64,000 nucleotides of DNA from Cellulomonas wangsupingiae (lineage in GTDB: Bacteria; Actinomycetota; Actinomycetes; Actinomycetales; Cellulomonadaceae). The stretch spans positions 806,001 through 870,000 of the forward strand of contig NZ_CP101989.1 of assembly GCF_024508275.1 (NCBI RefSeq). The letters run 5' to 3'. Positions 43,476 to 52,109 of the stretch are shown here, in pieces (positions within the stretch are counted from its first letter, which is position 1; each line of letters begins with the position of its first letter). The translations under genes and the position numbers were made by a program. The notes under the pieces are model-generated. The model saw nothing but the letters and a program-made list of their open reading frames with translations. It was not told the origin of the DNA and searched no databases.

Positions 43476-44147
43476 ATGCGTAGCGACATCTTCGACCAGT
43501 CCAACCTCGAGGTGGCGACGGGCCAGCGGTTCGTCCTGCAGAACCCGAAGATGCTCAAGGTGACCCTGGGCGAGCCCGTGCTGGCCGCCAAGGGCGCGAT
43601 GGTCGCGTACCAGGGCAGCGTGCAGTTCCACCACAAGGGCTCCGACTCGCTCGCCAAGTTCGTCAAGCGCGCCGTCAGCTCCGACGACCAGGCGCTCATG
43701 ACGGTCGCGGGCCAGGGCGAGGTGTTCTTCGCCCGGTTCGCGGAGGACGTGTTCCTCATCCAGCTCGAGGGTGACGCCATCAGCGTGGGCGGCTCGTCGC
43801 TGCTCGCGTTCGACGCGGCCCTGCAGTGGGACCTGCACCGCACCCGCGGCGCCGGGATGATGACCGGCGGCATGTTCAACACCCTCATCCACGGGCACGG
43901 GTCGGTCGCGCTGTCGTCGCACGGCAAGCCCGTCATCCTCGACTGCTCGCAGCAGCCCACGTTCGTCGACCCCAACGCCGCGGTCTGCTGGTCGGCCAAC
44001 CTCGTGCCCGACGTGGTGTCGAGCATGAACATGTCGTCGCTGCTGCGCGGCGGCTCGGGCGAGGCGTTCCAGTACAAGTTCCACGGCCCGGGCTTCGTCG
44101 TCGTGCAGCCGTCGGAGGGCATCGCCGGGATCGTGCAGCCGGGCTGA
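43476..44147 (+). CDS. AIM24 family protein
   Basis: A 223-residue beta-rich protein of the AIM24/TIGR00266 family: GQRFVLQNPKMLKVTLGEPV near the start, GAMVAYQGSVQFHHKG, GQGEVFFARFAEDVFLIQLEGD, and a C-terminal SSLLRGGSGEAFQYKFHGPGFVVVQP. Family members form tryptophan-RNA-binding-attenuator-like beta folds and have no proven bacterial role. ATG at 43476; an ATG 9 nt earlier is possible. The end is 11 bp from the end of the convergent DivIVA-domain gene. Confidence 0.88.
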   Translation: MRSDIFDQSNLEVATGQRFVLQNPKMLKVTLGEPVLAAKGAMVAYQGSVQFHHKGSDSLAKFVKRAVSSDDQALMTVAGQGEVFFARFAEDVFLIQLEGDAISVGGSSLLAFDAALQWDLHRTRGAGMMTGGMFNTLIHGHGSVALSSHGKPVILDCSQQPTFVDPNAAVCWSANLVPDVVSSMNMSSLLRGGSGEAFQYKFHGPGFVVVQPSEGIAGIVQPG

Positions 44148-44158
44148 CGCGCCCGCGG

Positions 44159-44536
44159 TCAGGCGCCGAACACGCGGCGCCACCAGCCCTGACGCTCCGG
44201 GACGAGGCCGGGCACGGTCGTCCCGCCGCCCGGCGGGGCCGCGACCGGGACGGGCAGGGCGGTGACTGCGCCGTGCGCCTGGAGCGTCGTCACGACGTCC
44301 TGGAGCAGGTCGTCGACCGGGCCCTGGGCGTACCCCTCGCGGAACCTCGTCACCTGGAACCGCGCGTCGCCCACGTCGTCCGCGGTGACGGTGACGGCCG
44401 ACGGCTGCCCGGACTCGACCGCCCGGAGCGTCGCGACGACCCTGTCGAGGAGGTCGTCCACGTCGGACTGCTCGTAGCCCTCGGCGAACTTGGTGGTGGC
44501 GAGCCTGGCGTGCAGGACGTTCTCGGCGCTGAGCAT
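44159..44536 (-). CDS. DivIVA-domain protein, two tandem motifs
   Basis: A 125-residue protein with two DivIVA-type hairpin motifs in tandem: KFAEGYEQSDVDDLLDRV (about 16-33) and RFREGYAQGPVDDLLQDV (about 64-81), each with the F-x-x-G-Y and D-V/L-D-x-L-L pattern, followed by a Pro-rich tail ending in WWRRVFGA. Unlike DivIVA/Wag31 it lacks a long coiled coil, so it resembles the short DivIVA-domain repeat proteins of actinobacteria. ATG at 44536, 6 nt after CACCAT (minus strand). Role unknown, perhaps polar or membrane-curvature targeting. Confidence 0.85.
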   Translation of the reverse strand: MLSAENVLHARLATTKFAEGYEQSDVDDLLDRVVATLRAVESGQPSAVTVTADDVGDARFQVTRFREGYAQGPVDDLLQDVVTTLQAHGAVTALPVPVAAPPGGGTTVPGLVPERQGWWRRVFGA

Positions 44537-44542
44537 GGGGCG

Positions 44543-44548
44543 ATGGTG
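44543..44548 (-). promoter_or_regulatory. -10-like element, leaderless start
   Basis: CACCAT on the minus strand, 6 nt before the ATG of the DivIVA-domain gene. Confidence 0.35.
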
Positions 44549-44657
44549 CCACCGGGCGCAGGGGGGTGCCGGTCCTGACGGGCGTCGGAGGGCACCAGGA
44601 GTGCAGGACGCGCCCGGGGACCGGCGCCGCTGCGGCAGCCGGTCCCCGGAGGCGTCG

Positions 44658-46565
44658 TCAGGTGAGCGCGTGGTCCTTGCGGTCGTTGGTGCCCCGTTCG
44701 TCCCCGTCGCCGTCCGTCCCGGCCTGCTCGTCCGGCTGGTACCAGTCGGTGAGCACCGGGTCGTCGGTGTCGAGCCAGGCGCCCGCACCCTCGTCGGGCT
44801 CGGTGGGCACGACGCCGACGACGAAGTCGTCGCCGTGCTCCTCGATCCCGGCGCGCACGCCCTGCTCGAGCGCCTCGCGGGCGTAGCGCCGGCGCAGCGT
44901 GAGCGGGTCGCGGGCGAGGTCCTTCGCCCAGGCGACCATCACGAGGATGATCACGAAGGCGAACGGCAGAGCGGCGACCATCATGAGGCTCTGCAGGCCG
45001 GTGAGCGCGATCTGCCCGCCACCGACGAGCAGGACGGCGGCGATCGCCGCGAGCGCGACGCCCCACAGCACCGTCGTCCAGCGCCGGGGCTCGGGGTTGC
45101 CCTGCTCGGAGAGGCTGGCCATCACGATGGACGCCGAGTCGGCGCTGGTGACGAAGAAGATGACGATCGAGACGATCGCGAGCACGCAGGTCACCGCCCC
45201 GAAGGGCAGCTCCCGCAGCAGCAGGAACAGCATGTCCTGACCGGAGTCGGCCTCGCTGATCCCGGCGCCGGTCTGCTCCAGCCACATGGTGGTGCCGCCG
45301 ACGACGGTGAACCACACCAGGCACACGGCGCTGGGGACGACGATGACGGCGGTGACGAACTCACGCAGGGTGCGGCCGCGGCTGATCTTGGCGATGAACA
45401 TGCCGACGAAGGGCGTCCACGACACCCACCACGCCCAGTAGTAGGTCGACCACGCGCTCATGAAGTCCTGCGCCCCGGGCGCGGAGGCGGCGGACTGTCC
45501 CATCATCGCCGGCAGCTCACCGACGAAGGTCATGAGGGCGCCGGGGATGAGGTTGAGCAGCAGCACCGTGGGGCCGGCGACCAGGATGAACAGCCCGAGG
45601 AGACCGGCGACCGCCATGTTGATGTTGGACAGCGCCCGGATGCCCCGCTTCAGGCCCGAGACGGCCGACAGGATGAACGCGATCGAGAGCACCGCGATGA
45701 TCCCCACGACGGCCGCGTTGCCCATGGGGCCGATGCCCGCGACGAGCTCGACGCCACGACCGATCTGCAGCGCACCGATGCCCAGCGACACCGCGGTGCC
45801 GAACAGGGTGACCACGATCGCGAAGATGTCGACGACCTTGCCGAGCGCGCCGTGGGTGCGCTGGCCGAAGATCGGCTCGAGCAGCGCCGACATCAGCGGC
45901 GTGCGGCCCTTGCGGTACGCGGCGTACGCCACGGCGCCACCGATGAGCGCGTAGAAGGCCCAGGCGACGGGGCCCCAGTGGAACAGCGTCTGGGCGAGGG
46001 CCACGTGCATGGCCTGCTCGCTGCCCGGCGCGACGCTGTCGGCGAAGACGGGCGGCGGGGACAGGAAGAACGACATGGGCTCGAGCGGGCCGTAGAACAG
46101 CAGCCCGATGCCGATGCCGGCGGAGAAGAGCATGGCGACCCAGGAGACGGTCGAGAACTCGGGGGCCTCGTCGTCCTGGCCCAGCCGCACGGCCCGGTGC
46201 CGGCCGAAGCCGATCCACATCATGAAGCCGAACACCGCCACCGTCAGGACGCCGAAGAACCAGCCGAAGTCCTCGGTGACGAAGGCGAACCCGGCGCCGG
46301 CGAACGCCGCGAGCCCCGACGGGCTGACGACCCCCCAGACGATGATCCCGGCGATGAGCCCCGCGGCGACCGCGAAGACGAGCTTGTCCAGGCCGAACCT
46401 GGGGTGCGTCTGCTCCACGCCGATCCCTGGCAGCAGGGCCGGGTGAGGGCTCCCGACGGTCTGGGGTGAGGTGACCTCCTTCAGGATCTGCGTGGCGCGT
46501 GCGCGCTGCGCGGCGGTGCGCTGACCGCCCTCGGTGTGCGTCGGTTCCGTGCGATGGTCGTTCAC
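44658..46565 (-). CDS. BCCT family betaine/choline/carnitine transporter
   Basis: A 635-residue sodium-coupled transporter for compatible solutes such as glycine betaine. About 12 TM segments; the family signature is present as WAWWVSWTPFVGMFIAKISR followed by GRTLREF, with MLFSAGIGIGLLFYG (the glycine-rich Na-site helix) and TSADSASIVMASL. It carries extended polar N- and C-terminal tails (about 60 and 80 residues), which in this family can sense osmotic stress. GTG at 46565 with GAGAGG upstream; the open frame extends further but lacks a site. Confidence 0.94.
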   Translation of the reverse strand: MNDHRTEPTHTEGGQRTAAQRARATQILKEVTSPQTVGSPHPALLPGIGVEQTHPRFGLDKLVFAVAAGLIAGIIVWGVVSPSGLAAFAGAGFAFVTEDFGWFFGVLTVAVFGFMMWIGFGRHRAVRLGQDDEAPEFSTVSWVAMLFSAGIGIGLLFYGPLEPMSFFLSPPPVFADSVAPGSEQAMHVALAQTLFHWGPVAWAFYALIGGAVAYAAYRKGRTPLMSALLEPIFGQRTHGALGKVVDIFAIVVTLFGTAVSLGIGALQIGRGVELVAGIGPMGNAAVVGIIAVLSIAFILSAVSGLKRGIRALSNINMAVAGLLGLFILVAGPTVLLLNLIPGALMTFVGELPAMMGQSAASAPGAQDFMSAWSTYYWAWWVSWTPFVGMFIAKISRGRTLREFVTAVIVVPSAVCLVWFTVVGGTTMWLEQTGAGISEADSGQDMLFLLLRELPFGAVTCVLAIVSIVIFFVTSADSASIVMASLSEQGNPEPRRWTTVLWGVALAAIAAVLLVGGGQIALTGLQSLMMVAALPFAFVIILVMVAWAKDLARDPLTLRRRYAREALEQGVRAGIEEHGDDFVVGVVPTEPDEGAGAWLDTDDPVLTDWYQPDEQAGTDGDGDERGTNDRKDHALT

Positions 46566-46738
46566 AACTGCCTCTCGTCGGTGGCCGGGGCCACCGGAGA
46601 TGGTCGCCCGTGCGGGTGAGGGGTGCGAGCGGGTCCGCGAAACGTTGCGGAGGGTGCGAGCCGTGTCCCGCGTCACGTGACGGCCCCGCCGAAGCGCGAA
46701 CGCGGCACCTCTTCCCGACGGGAGCGCCCGGGTGTTGC

Positions 46739-47734
46739 ATGGGAGACATGACCGCGAAGGTGCCCGTCGAGTGGCTCCTGGACTCCGACCCGGCGCTGCG
46801 CTGGCAGGTCGAGAGGGACCTTCTGGACCTGCCCGAGCCGACGTGGGCGGCGACCCGGGCGCGCGTCGGTACCGAGGGCTTCGGGGCGCGGCTCCTCGCC
46901 CTGCAGGGCCTCGACGGGCAGTGGGCCGGCGGGGCGTTCTTCCCCGCGGGCTACGACTTCACGACCGCCGAGACCGCCGGCCAGCCGTGGACGGCGACGA
47001 CGTGGTCCCTGAGCTCGCTGCGGGAGTGGGGGGTCGACGCCTCCGCGCTCGCCGGTACCGCCGAGCGGCTGGCCGCCCACGCCCGCTGGGAGTACGACGA
47101 CCTGCCGTACTGGGGCGGCGAGGTGGACTGCTGCATCAACTCGTGGACCCTGTCCAACGGGTTGTGGCTCGGCGCGGACGTCGACGGGATCGTCGACTGG
47201 TTCCTCGAGCACCGCATGGACGACGGCGGGTGGAACTGCGAGTGGGTCGTGGGGTCGACGCGGTCGTCGTTCCACTCCACGCTCAACACGCTGAAGGGGC
47301 TGCTGGACTACGAGCAGGCGACCGGCGACCGGCAGCGCGTCCGCGAGGCGCGGCTCGCCGGCCAGGAGTACCTGCTCGCGCGGTCGCTGTTCCGCCGGCG
47401 GACGACCGCCGAGCCCGTGGCGGCCTGGGCGCTGCGGTTCGCGTACCCGTTCCGCTGGTACTACAGCGTCCTGAACGCCGCCGACTACTTCCGCTCCGCG
47501 TCCCTGCACGACGGCACGCCGCCGGACCCGCGCATGGGGGAGGCCGTCGAGCTCGTCCGCGCCGCACGACGCGACGACGGCACGTGGGAGCAGGAGCGCC
47601 GGCACCCGGGCGAGGTGTGGTTCGAGGTCGACGCGCCGGCGGGGGAGGCGTCGCGGTGGCTGACGCTCATCGGGGCGCGGGTGCTGCGGTGGTGGGACGG
47701 GTCGGCGGACGGGCTGCCGAACGGGGCCGGGTAG
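46739..47734 (+). CDS. alpha/alpha-barrel (prenyltransferase/squalene-cyclase-like) protein
   Basis: A 331-residue protein with repeated helical hairpins typical of the terpenoid cyclase / protein prenyltransferase fold: LALQGLDGQWAGG, YDDLPYWGGEVDCCINSW, EHRMDDGGWNCEW and ARRDDGTWEQER. The DxDD motif of squalene-hopene cyclases is not seen. Proteins of this kind are common and uncharacterised in actinobacteria. Start at the ATG at 46739; an ATG 3 codons later is too close to its apparent site. The last 68 bp overlap the end of the convergent membrane protein gene. Confidence 0.75.
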   Translation: MGDMTAKVPVEWLLDSDPALRWQVERDLLDLPEPTWAATRARVGTEGFGARLLALQGLDGQWAGGAFFPAGYDFTTAETAGQPWTATTWSLSSLREWGVDASALAGTAERLAAHARWEYDDLPYWGGEVDCCINSWTLSNGLWLGADVDGIVDWFLEHRMDDGGWNCEWVVGSTRSSFHSTLNTLKGLLDYEQATGDRQRVREARLAGQEYLLARSLFRRRTTAEPVAAWALRFAYPFRWYYSVLNAADYFRSASLHDGTPPDPRMGEAVELVRAARRDDGTWEQERRHPGEVWFEVDAPAGEASRWLTLIGARVLRWWDGSADGLPNGAG

Positions 47735-48386
47735 CGCGAGGCACCTTCCAGACGAGAAGCGCCGCCACGGCGAGTGGTACAGCTATGACCGCGTCCGACC
47801 AGGGCGCCGTGTCGTGCGAGACGTACCCGACCGCGAGCGGCCCCAGCAGCAGCACCGGCAGCGGGGCGGCCGCCATCAGCGCACCCGCGAGAGCTGATGT
47901 CCACCTCATGCCGTCACCGTCGGCCCGCATGCTCTCGCGAAGCCACCAGGCCCCGAGGAGGAGGGGGACACCGAGCGCCCAGACGAGCGCCGCAGCCGAT
48001 GAGCCGGGCGCGGTCTGCGGCTGCCCCGTCACACCGGACCACCACACCTCGACTCCCAGGATCGTCAGCGACCCGGCGACCATCACCGCGATCGGGACCT
48101 GGAACCGAAGCGCCCGCCCCGCCAGGACGAACGGCAGCACAGCGGCCGCGCCCGCCAGGAGGAACATCCCCACGCCCGCGTACTGCGCGGCATCGCCGAG
48201 CGAGGTCCACGGGGCGGAGACGGACAGGTAGTCGAACTCGTGGTCCTGCAGCCGGAGGCACGCGGCCGTGTCGAAGCGTCCCCGTGGACACGCGGGCCAC
48301 CACCGCTGCGCGGAGGCCGCGACGAACAGCGCGGCGGACGCCAGCAGCAGGAACGACGCAGCGGCCCGGGCTGCAATATGGGACAT
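47667..48386 (-). CDS. unknown membrane protein
   Basis: A 239-residue protein with about six TM segments (ASFLLLASAALFVAASA, VGMFLLAGAAAVLPFVLAG, VPIAVMVAGSLTILGVEVW, LVWALGVPLLLGAWWL, LMAAAPLPVLLLGPLAV, AVIAVPLAVAALLVW). Between TM1 and TM2 is a Cys-containing outer loop (CPRGRFDTAACLRLQDHEFDY). I do not recognise the family. It is convergent with, and overlaps by 68 bp, the barrel protein gene; its Arg/Pro-rich last 25 residues are coded in that overlap. It is the last gene before the tRNA. Confidence 0.65.
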   Translation of the reverse strand: MSHIAARAAASFLLLASAALFVAASAQRWWPACPRGRFDTAACLRLQDHEFDYLSVSAPWTSLGDAAQYAGVGMFLLAGAAAVLPFVLAGRALRFQVPIAVMVAGSLTILGVEVWWSGVTGQPQTAPGSSAAALVWALGVPLLLGAWWLRESMRADGDGMRWTSALAGALMAAAPLPVLLLGPLAVGYVSHDTAPWSDAVIAVPLAVAALLVWKVPRATRPRSAARPPTRPTTAAPAPR

Positions 48387-48783
48387 ATCAGCGATTGAAG
48401 CGCACGCTCTCGGTCAGGACCAGGGCGCCCGGTGCCGCTCCCGCCGGCCACCCCGGAAGTCGTCGTGACTGGCGGGTCGTGCAAGAAGGGCGGACGTTGC
48501 TCGCGTTGCCCCGTCTGCTCGGCACGTAGGTGTTCCTGGTGCGGTCGCCTGGGTCGACGCGGTTCATGTGGCTGCGCCGCCTGGGTGCATCCCCGTCGCG
48601 GATCCCGCCACCGTGGCGACCGAGCGGCCGGCGCGTCCACGGTGGGCGACGCCCGGTAGGCTTGCTCCGGTCTCTGGGTGGCGCAGCACTCCTCCCGGAG
48701 TTCATGCACGGGGTCTCCCCGCCCTGGTCGACGGCTCGCGCCCGCAGCGCCGGGTCAGCGACAAGGGATCGGGCAGGTCCTGC
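48387..48783. other. 397-bp region without a convincing gene
   Basis: Only Arg/Pro-rich shadow frames span this stretch between the membrane protein and the tRNA. It must hold the tRNA promoter, but no clear -35/-10 pair is visible to me. Confidence 0.5.
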
Positions 48784-48856
48784 GCGCCTGTAGCTCAGGG
48801 GATAGAGCACCGCTCTCCTAAAGCGGGTGTCGGCAGTTCGAATCTGCCCAGGCGCA
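48784..48856 (+). tRNA. tRNA-Arg (anticodon CCT)
   Basis: A 73-nt cloverleaf: acceptor stem gcgcctg/caggcgc (7 bp), D arm with agctc/gagc, anticodon stem ccgct/agcgg with loop CTCCTAA (anticodon CCT, reading AGG), T arm ggcag/ctgcc with loop TTCGAAT, discriminator A. CCA is not encoded. The gene's 3' part is duplicated at 53.4 kb, marking it as an integration site of mobile elements. Confidence 0.96.
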
Positions 48857-48859
48857 CAG
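48815..48859 (+). repeat. attL-type direct repeat (45 bp) in tRNA-Arg
   Basis: These 45 bp run from the first base of the anticodon loop to 3 bp past the discriminator base. An identical copy is at 53377-53421. Crossover at the anticodon loop of a tRNA gene is usual for tyrosine integrases. Confidence 0.93.
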
Positions 48860-49010
48860 AGTGTTATTGCAGGTCAAAGGCGATATCGGCGCCCCGACCG
48901 CCGTGGGAACTGTGTCCGATTTGCGGGCATTGGTCAGCGTGTGGTCAGCGACTTGTCTCAGGGCGTGGACGGCATGTCAAGCACGTGGACGGACGCCGGC
49001 GGACGGTCGT
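48860..49010. repeat. diverged repeat flanking left att
   Basis: The 150 bp after the left att copy resemble the 150 bp after the right copy (53422-53572) at roughly 70-75% by eye, with shared blocks such as TTGCAGGTCA, CAGCGTGTGGTC, CGACTTG and TGTCAAG. The perfect 45-bp repeat is thus the conserved head of a longer old repeat. Confidence 0.75.
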
Positions 49011-49390
49011 GGCGGAGCGTCAGTTGGGGCGCTGGCTGTGTCGCCCTGCTCTCCACTGTCCGTCGCGCGGTCCGCCATGTGCGCGGACACGATGTCGTAT
49101 GCAACGTGGAGCAGCACGAGGAGAAGGCTGAGCGCACCTGCGCTGACCACGAGGTTCCTGACGGTAAGGCTGCTACCGATGACGCCGGCGAGAACAAGCA
49201 TCGAGTAGACGGCTGCCGCGAAGATGAGCACCGCTGCGGCTAGGTCGTTGATCAGAACCCATCGCTGGAGCTTCCACGCCCGGTGACGACCCGCCGCTGG
49301 AAGCGGCCCGAAGACGACTCCACGCGAGACGGTCAACAAGATGAACGGGCTCGTCGTCAGCACCGCCGCGTAGAAGGCCTCGTGGTTCAC
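48977..49390 (-). CDS. unknown small membrane protein of the island
   Basis: A 137-residue protein with about three TM segments (FYAAVLTTSPFILLTVSRGV, INDLAAAVLIFAAAVYSMLVL and LVVSAGALSLLLVLLHVAY) and a polar 30-residue tail. Not recognised. GTG at 49390 with AAGGTGTC upstream. Its 3' end runs into the diverged att-flanking repeat. It is the only minus-strand gene of the island; cargo role unknown. Confidence 0.6.
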   Translation of the reverse strand: MNHEAFYAAVLTTSPFILLTVSRGVVFGPLPAAGRHRAWKLQRWVLINDLAAAVLIFAAAVYSMLVLAGVIGSSLTVRNLVVSAGALSLLLVLLHVAYDIVSAHMADRATDSGEQGDTASAPTDAPPRPSAGVRPRA

Positions 49391-49733
49391 AAGGACACCT
49401 TGCCTCGCACCTCCGACAGTGGTCGGCCACGGGTCTCCGCCGAGATCGCCGACAGCGGGTGTGGGCCGAACCGGCGGTCGAGATCATGGGGCTGGAGGTG
49501 TTGGCTCGAGAACTCGGTTTCGTCAGCGTGGCCTCAGCGATGCCACCGCGGTGCGCCGCGCGATGTCACCCGTCACTCCGGCGTCGCAGGGTTCGCATCT
49601 ACGTCGCACATGGATTCGCACCTTGGCGTCACATATACGAGGTGCGAGAGCCGAACTCGCGGCGGAGCGAACTCGGGACTGATGGTCGCTCGCAGCGGCT
49701 CCCAGTCGTGCGATTCGGCGTAGCGTCTGCGCC
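49391..49733. other. 343-bp island region without a supported gene
   Basis: A 92-codon plus-strand frame (from 49459) covers it, but it has mixed composition and no family likeness. The right end carries the promoter of the DNA-binding protein gene. I see nothing else. Confidence 0.45.
49721..49726 (+). promoter_or_regulatory. -10 element, leaderless start
   Basis: TAGCGT followed by 7 nt and the ATG at 49734, the same arrangement as at the chromosomal aldo/keto reductase gene. Confidence 0.5.
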
Positions 49734-50621
49734 ATGACCAGCGCACCGACCACGGCTCCCGGCCTCGGCTCCGACGATGACCTGCCTCAGGCCACGCCCG
49801 AGTCCACCCGGGCCTCCATCGTGCTCCACACCGGGGGCGGGTACACCCGGGTGAGGCACTCCTTCGTGCAGAAGCACGAAGGCAAGAACCGGAGCTCCAC
49901 GCTCGGCAAGCTCGTAAAGGAGAAGCGCCGGCGTGCCCTGGTTCTCTACCTGCTCGTGCTCACTACCTACAGCGACGAACTGCATCCCGTGTGGGCCGCC
50001 AGCGTCTGGCTCCGGGCGCTGGAGGTGCGCGACAAGCCCAACCTCACGTGGTCTCACTCCACCCTCTCCGAGACGTGGTCCGAACTGGTTCGGCTCAAGC
50101 TCGTGGCGCGACGCCGCGAGCACAGGCGGTCGCGCATCACGCCTCTACGCGAGGACCGCAAGAAGGGGGCTTACACCCGACCGGACGGCAGTGTGCCGGC
50201 GGACTACTACCTTCTCCTCCCCGGCGCGTTCTGGACCGAGCGGTGGTTCGACCGACTGTCTCTTCCGGCCTTAGCCGTGCTGCTGGTGCTTCTGAAGGAG
50301 ACCGGCAAGAGCGAGGAGGTGCATCTCACGCACGCCGAGACGGCGCGCTGGTACGGCTTCTCCGAAACCACCGCGAAGAAGGGGTACCAGGAGCTGGAAG
50401 CAGCTGGGCTGGTCGCCTTCCGGGATGCGTGGGAGAAGGACGACTACGCCGAGTTTGGACGCACACGCGTCCGCTACTACCGGCTCGAGAGCCCGTTCTC
50501 CACCGCGGAACGGACTGCGGCCCGCGCCGAGGCGGACAAGGAGCGCCGGCGGCGTGCGCGCCGCGCAAGGGCTGTCGCCAAGGGTAAGGCGGTCGCGAAG
50601 CCGAAGGGGGCCCCGACATGA
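49734..50621 (+). CDS. winged-helix DNA-binding protein of the island
   Basis: A 295-residue protein with two predicted winged-helix parts: one around 70-125 (WSHSTLSETWSELVRLKLV, then RSRITPLRED) and one around 170-240 (LTHAETARWYGFSETTAKKG, YQELEAAGLVAFRD), and a very basic Arg/Ala/Lys tail (about 260-295). This two-winged-helix layout recalls replication initiators or helix-turn-helix proteins of actinobacterial integrated elements, but the exact family is not recognised. Leaderless ATG at 49734. The next gene overlaps by 4 bp (ATGA), so the pair is co-translated. Confidence 0.7.
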   Translation: MTSAPTTAPGLGSDDDLPQATPESTRASIVLHTGGGYTRVRHSFVQKHEGKNRSSTLGKLVKEKRRRALVLYLLVLTTYSDELHPVWAASVWLRALEVRDKPNLTWSHSTLSETWSELVRLKLVARRREHRRSRITPLREDRKKGAYTRPDGSVPADYYLLLPGAFWTERWFDRLSLPALAVLLVLLKETGKSEEVHLTHAETARWYGFSETTAKKGYQELEAAGLVAFRDAWEKDDYAEFGRTRVRYYRLESPFSTAERTAARAEADKERRRRARRARAVAKGKAVAKPKGAPT

Positions 50622-50857
50622 GCGTGCGATCGAGCCACCTCAAGCGTCGACGCGGCAAGACCGCTCAGTTCGCCCGCGAGATCCGACTGCTCGTGGCGCC
50701 AGCCCTCGGGGATTGGAGCAAGGTCCTGCAGCTGGGCCTGCTCCTGGTTCTCGTAATCGCCGTCGCTACGGCCGGGTGCATTCTCGTACTCTCAGCGGCG
50801 GGCGATGCCTGGCCCTTGGATCTGCTTCGGGCTCACAGCGGTGTACCTGGCAAGTGA
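50618..50857 (+). CDS. small single-TM protein
   Basis: A 79-residue protein: a basic N-terminus (SSHLKRRRGKTAQFAREIR), one TM helix (about 38-60, LQLGLLLVLVIAVATAGCILVL) and a short outside tail. Its ATG overlaps the stop of the DNA-binding protein by 4 bp, and its end leaves 184 bp before the next operon. Function unknown; the coupling suggests that it works with the DNA-binding protein, perhaps at the membrane. Confidence 0.65.
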   Translation: MSVRSSHLKRRRGKTAQFAREIRLLVAPALGDWSKVLQLGLLLVLVIAVATAGCILVLSAAGDAWPLDLLRAHSGVPGK

Positions 50858-51041
50858 GGAGCTGGATACCGGGCGCGGCTTGGGGACGGGTGACTGGACG
50901 GTGCCCAGTCTTGCGTCACCATAAGCCAGAGGCGAGGAAAACCCGAGCGTGGCGGCTGCGGTCGGCAGCGCCAGCCCGTCTCGGAGGATGGGCATCAGAG
51001 GGCATCGCGCCTAGGCTCCATCCGACGTTGAGGGAGGTGAC

Positions 51042-52109
51042 ATGGGAGTCGTCGCGATCTATGAACTTCCAGTCCCAATCTGGATCTCTACCGACGTCCT
51101 TGGAAAGCGGCTACAGAGCGGGTTTGGGCCGCTTGTGTTCGACGTCTTGATGCCTCGACAAGCTGGCGCGGTTGGCGCGCCGCCAGTACTCGAGGGCGTC
51201 GAAGCCCCAACTCGGCGAGCTGACTCGGACGAGCTCCTGATCTGGACCCAGCGTTTCGCGGCGTTCACGCCAGGCGCTGATGGCGAGTCGACGGCTTTGT
51301 TCAGGATCGTCGTACAGACGCACGATCGGGGGGAACCTGGGAACCAGCTTGACATCCTCGCCCGCATGATTGACCCCTGGTTCGACGCGGTGCGCACTTG
51401 GGTCGAGGCAGTGACCCAACAGGACCTGGACCCGAATCACCGCGTCTATGACGCGACGGTCGTCGGAGGGAACCTCACGGTCCTCGAGCCCGCTCTCACC
51501 GGCGATAGCCCCATCGGCCTCATCCTGACGACACCACGGATCACCCCGGTGGCGGGCGGTGCATGGCGCGGCATCCTTGCTCGGGTGGCTGCTGGTGACG
51601 AACCACCGCTCGAAGAGCAGTTGAGCCGCGATGCGCGGGCGGCCTTCGCGTCCCTGGCCGCTGGTGGACGTGAGTCGACCGTGTCGATCGAGCTCGGTGC
51701 GGGACCGGGGCTCGTTGACGCCGGCGTGCCTACGGGCTACCAGTTCAACTTCGAGCCTCGCGATGCCCCCGCGCTCGAGAAGGCGGGGCGGTATCTGGCT
51801 TCCCTGGCTCCGGCCGAACGCGTCACGGCATACGGGTGGCTCTCCGTGGTGGCCCGCCCCCAGCGGGGCCGCCCCGGGGTCGTGCGCATGAAGGTACTTG
51901 CTGGTTCGTCGGCACGCACCCTGCAGGTGCGGCTTAGCGATGCCGACTTCGAGATCGCCGCCGAGGCGATAGCGCGTGAGCTGGTGTTTCGTGTGTCTGG
52001 GCGGCAGGAGAAGGACGGGAATCGATACTGGCTGTACGATGCGCACGATGTCCGGTCTGTGGACGTCGCGCGCGCGTCCTCACCTCCTCCGGATGCGCTT
52101 CCGATGTGA
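51042..52109 (+). CDS. unknown protein, first gene of SLATT/GCH-II operon
   Basis: A 355-residue soluble protein I do not recognise. It is a mix of strands and helices without TM segments or signal peptide: MGVVAIYELPVPIWIST near the start, a middle WFDAVRTWVEAVTQQDLDPN, then ILTTPRITPVAGGAWRGIL, and a C-terminal VRSVDVARASSPPPD. No nuclease, kinase or NTPase motif is visible. ATG at 51042 with GGGAGGT 4 nt upstream, the best ribosome binding site of the island. Its stop directly abuts the GTG of the SLATT gene, so the two are obligately co-translated. By position it could be the sensor, chaperone or regulator of the system; that is inference. Confidence 0.75.
   Translation: MGVVAIYELPVPIWISTDVLGKRLQSGFGPLVFDVLMPRQAGAVGAPPVLEGVEAPTRRADSDELLIWTQRFAAFTPGADGESTALFRIVVQTHDRGEPGNQLDILARMIDPWFDAVRTWVEAVTQQDLDPNHRVYDATVVGGNLTVLEPALTGDSPIGLILTTPRITPVAGGAWRGILARVAAGDEPPLEEQLSRDARAAFASLAAGGRESTVSIELGAGPGLVDAGVPTGYQFNFEPRDAPALEKAGRYLASLAPAERVTAYGWLSVVARPQRGRPGVVRMKVLAGSSARTLQVRLSDADFEIAAEAIARELVFRVSGRQEKDGNRYWLYDAHDVRSVDVARASSPPPDALPM

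Noticed and set aside
48388..48810. 140-codon minus-strand frame before the tRNA
   Set aside because: Runs through the tRNA and is Arg/Pro-rich with no domain.
48784..48856. tRNA-Arg as a broken gene because CCA is missing
   Set aside because: Actinobacterial tRNA genes often lack encoded CCA; all arms pair well.
49459..49737. 92-codon plus-strand frame in the island
   Set aside because: No start site, mixed composition, Arg/Pro-rich C-terminus and no likeness; overlaps the promoter of the next gene.
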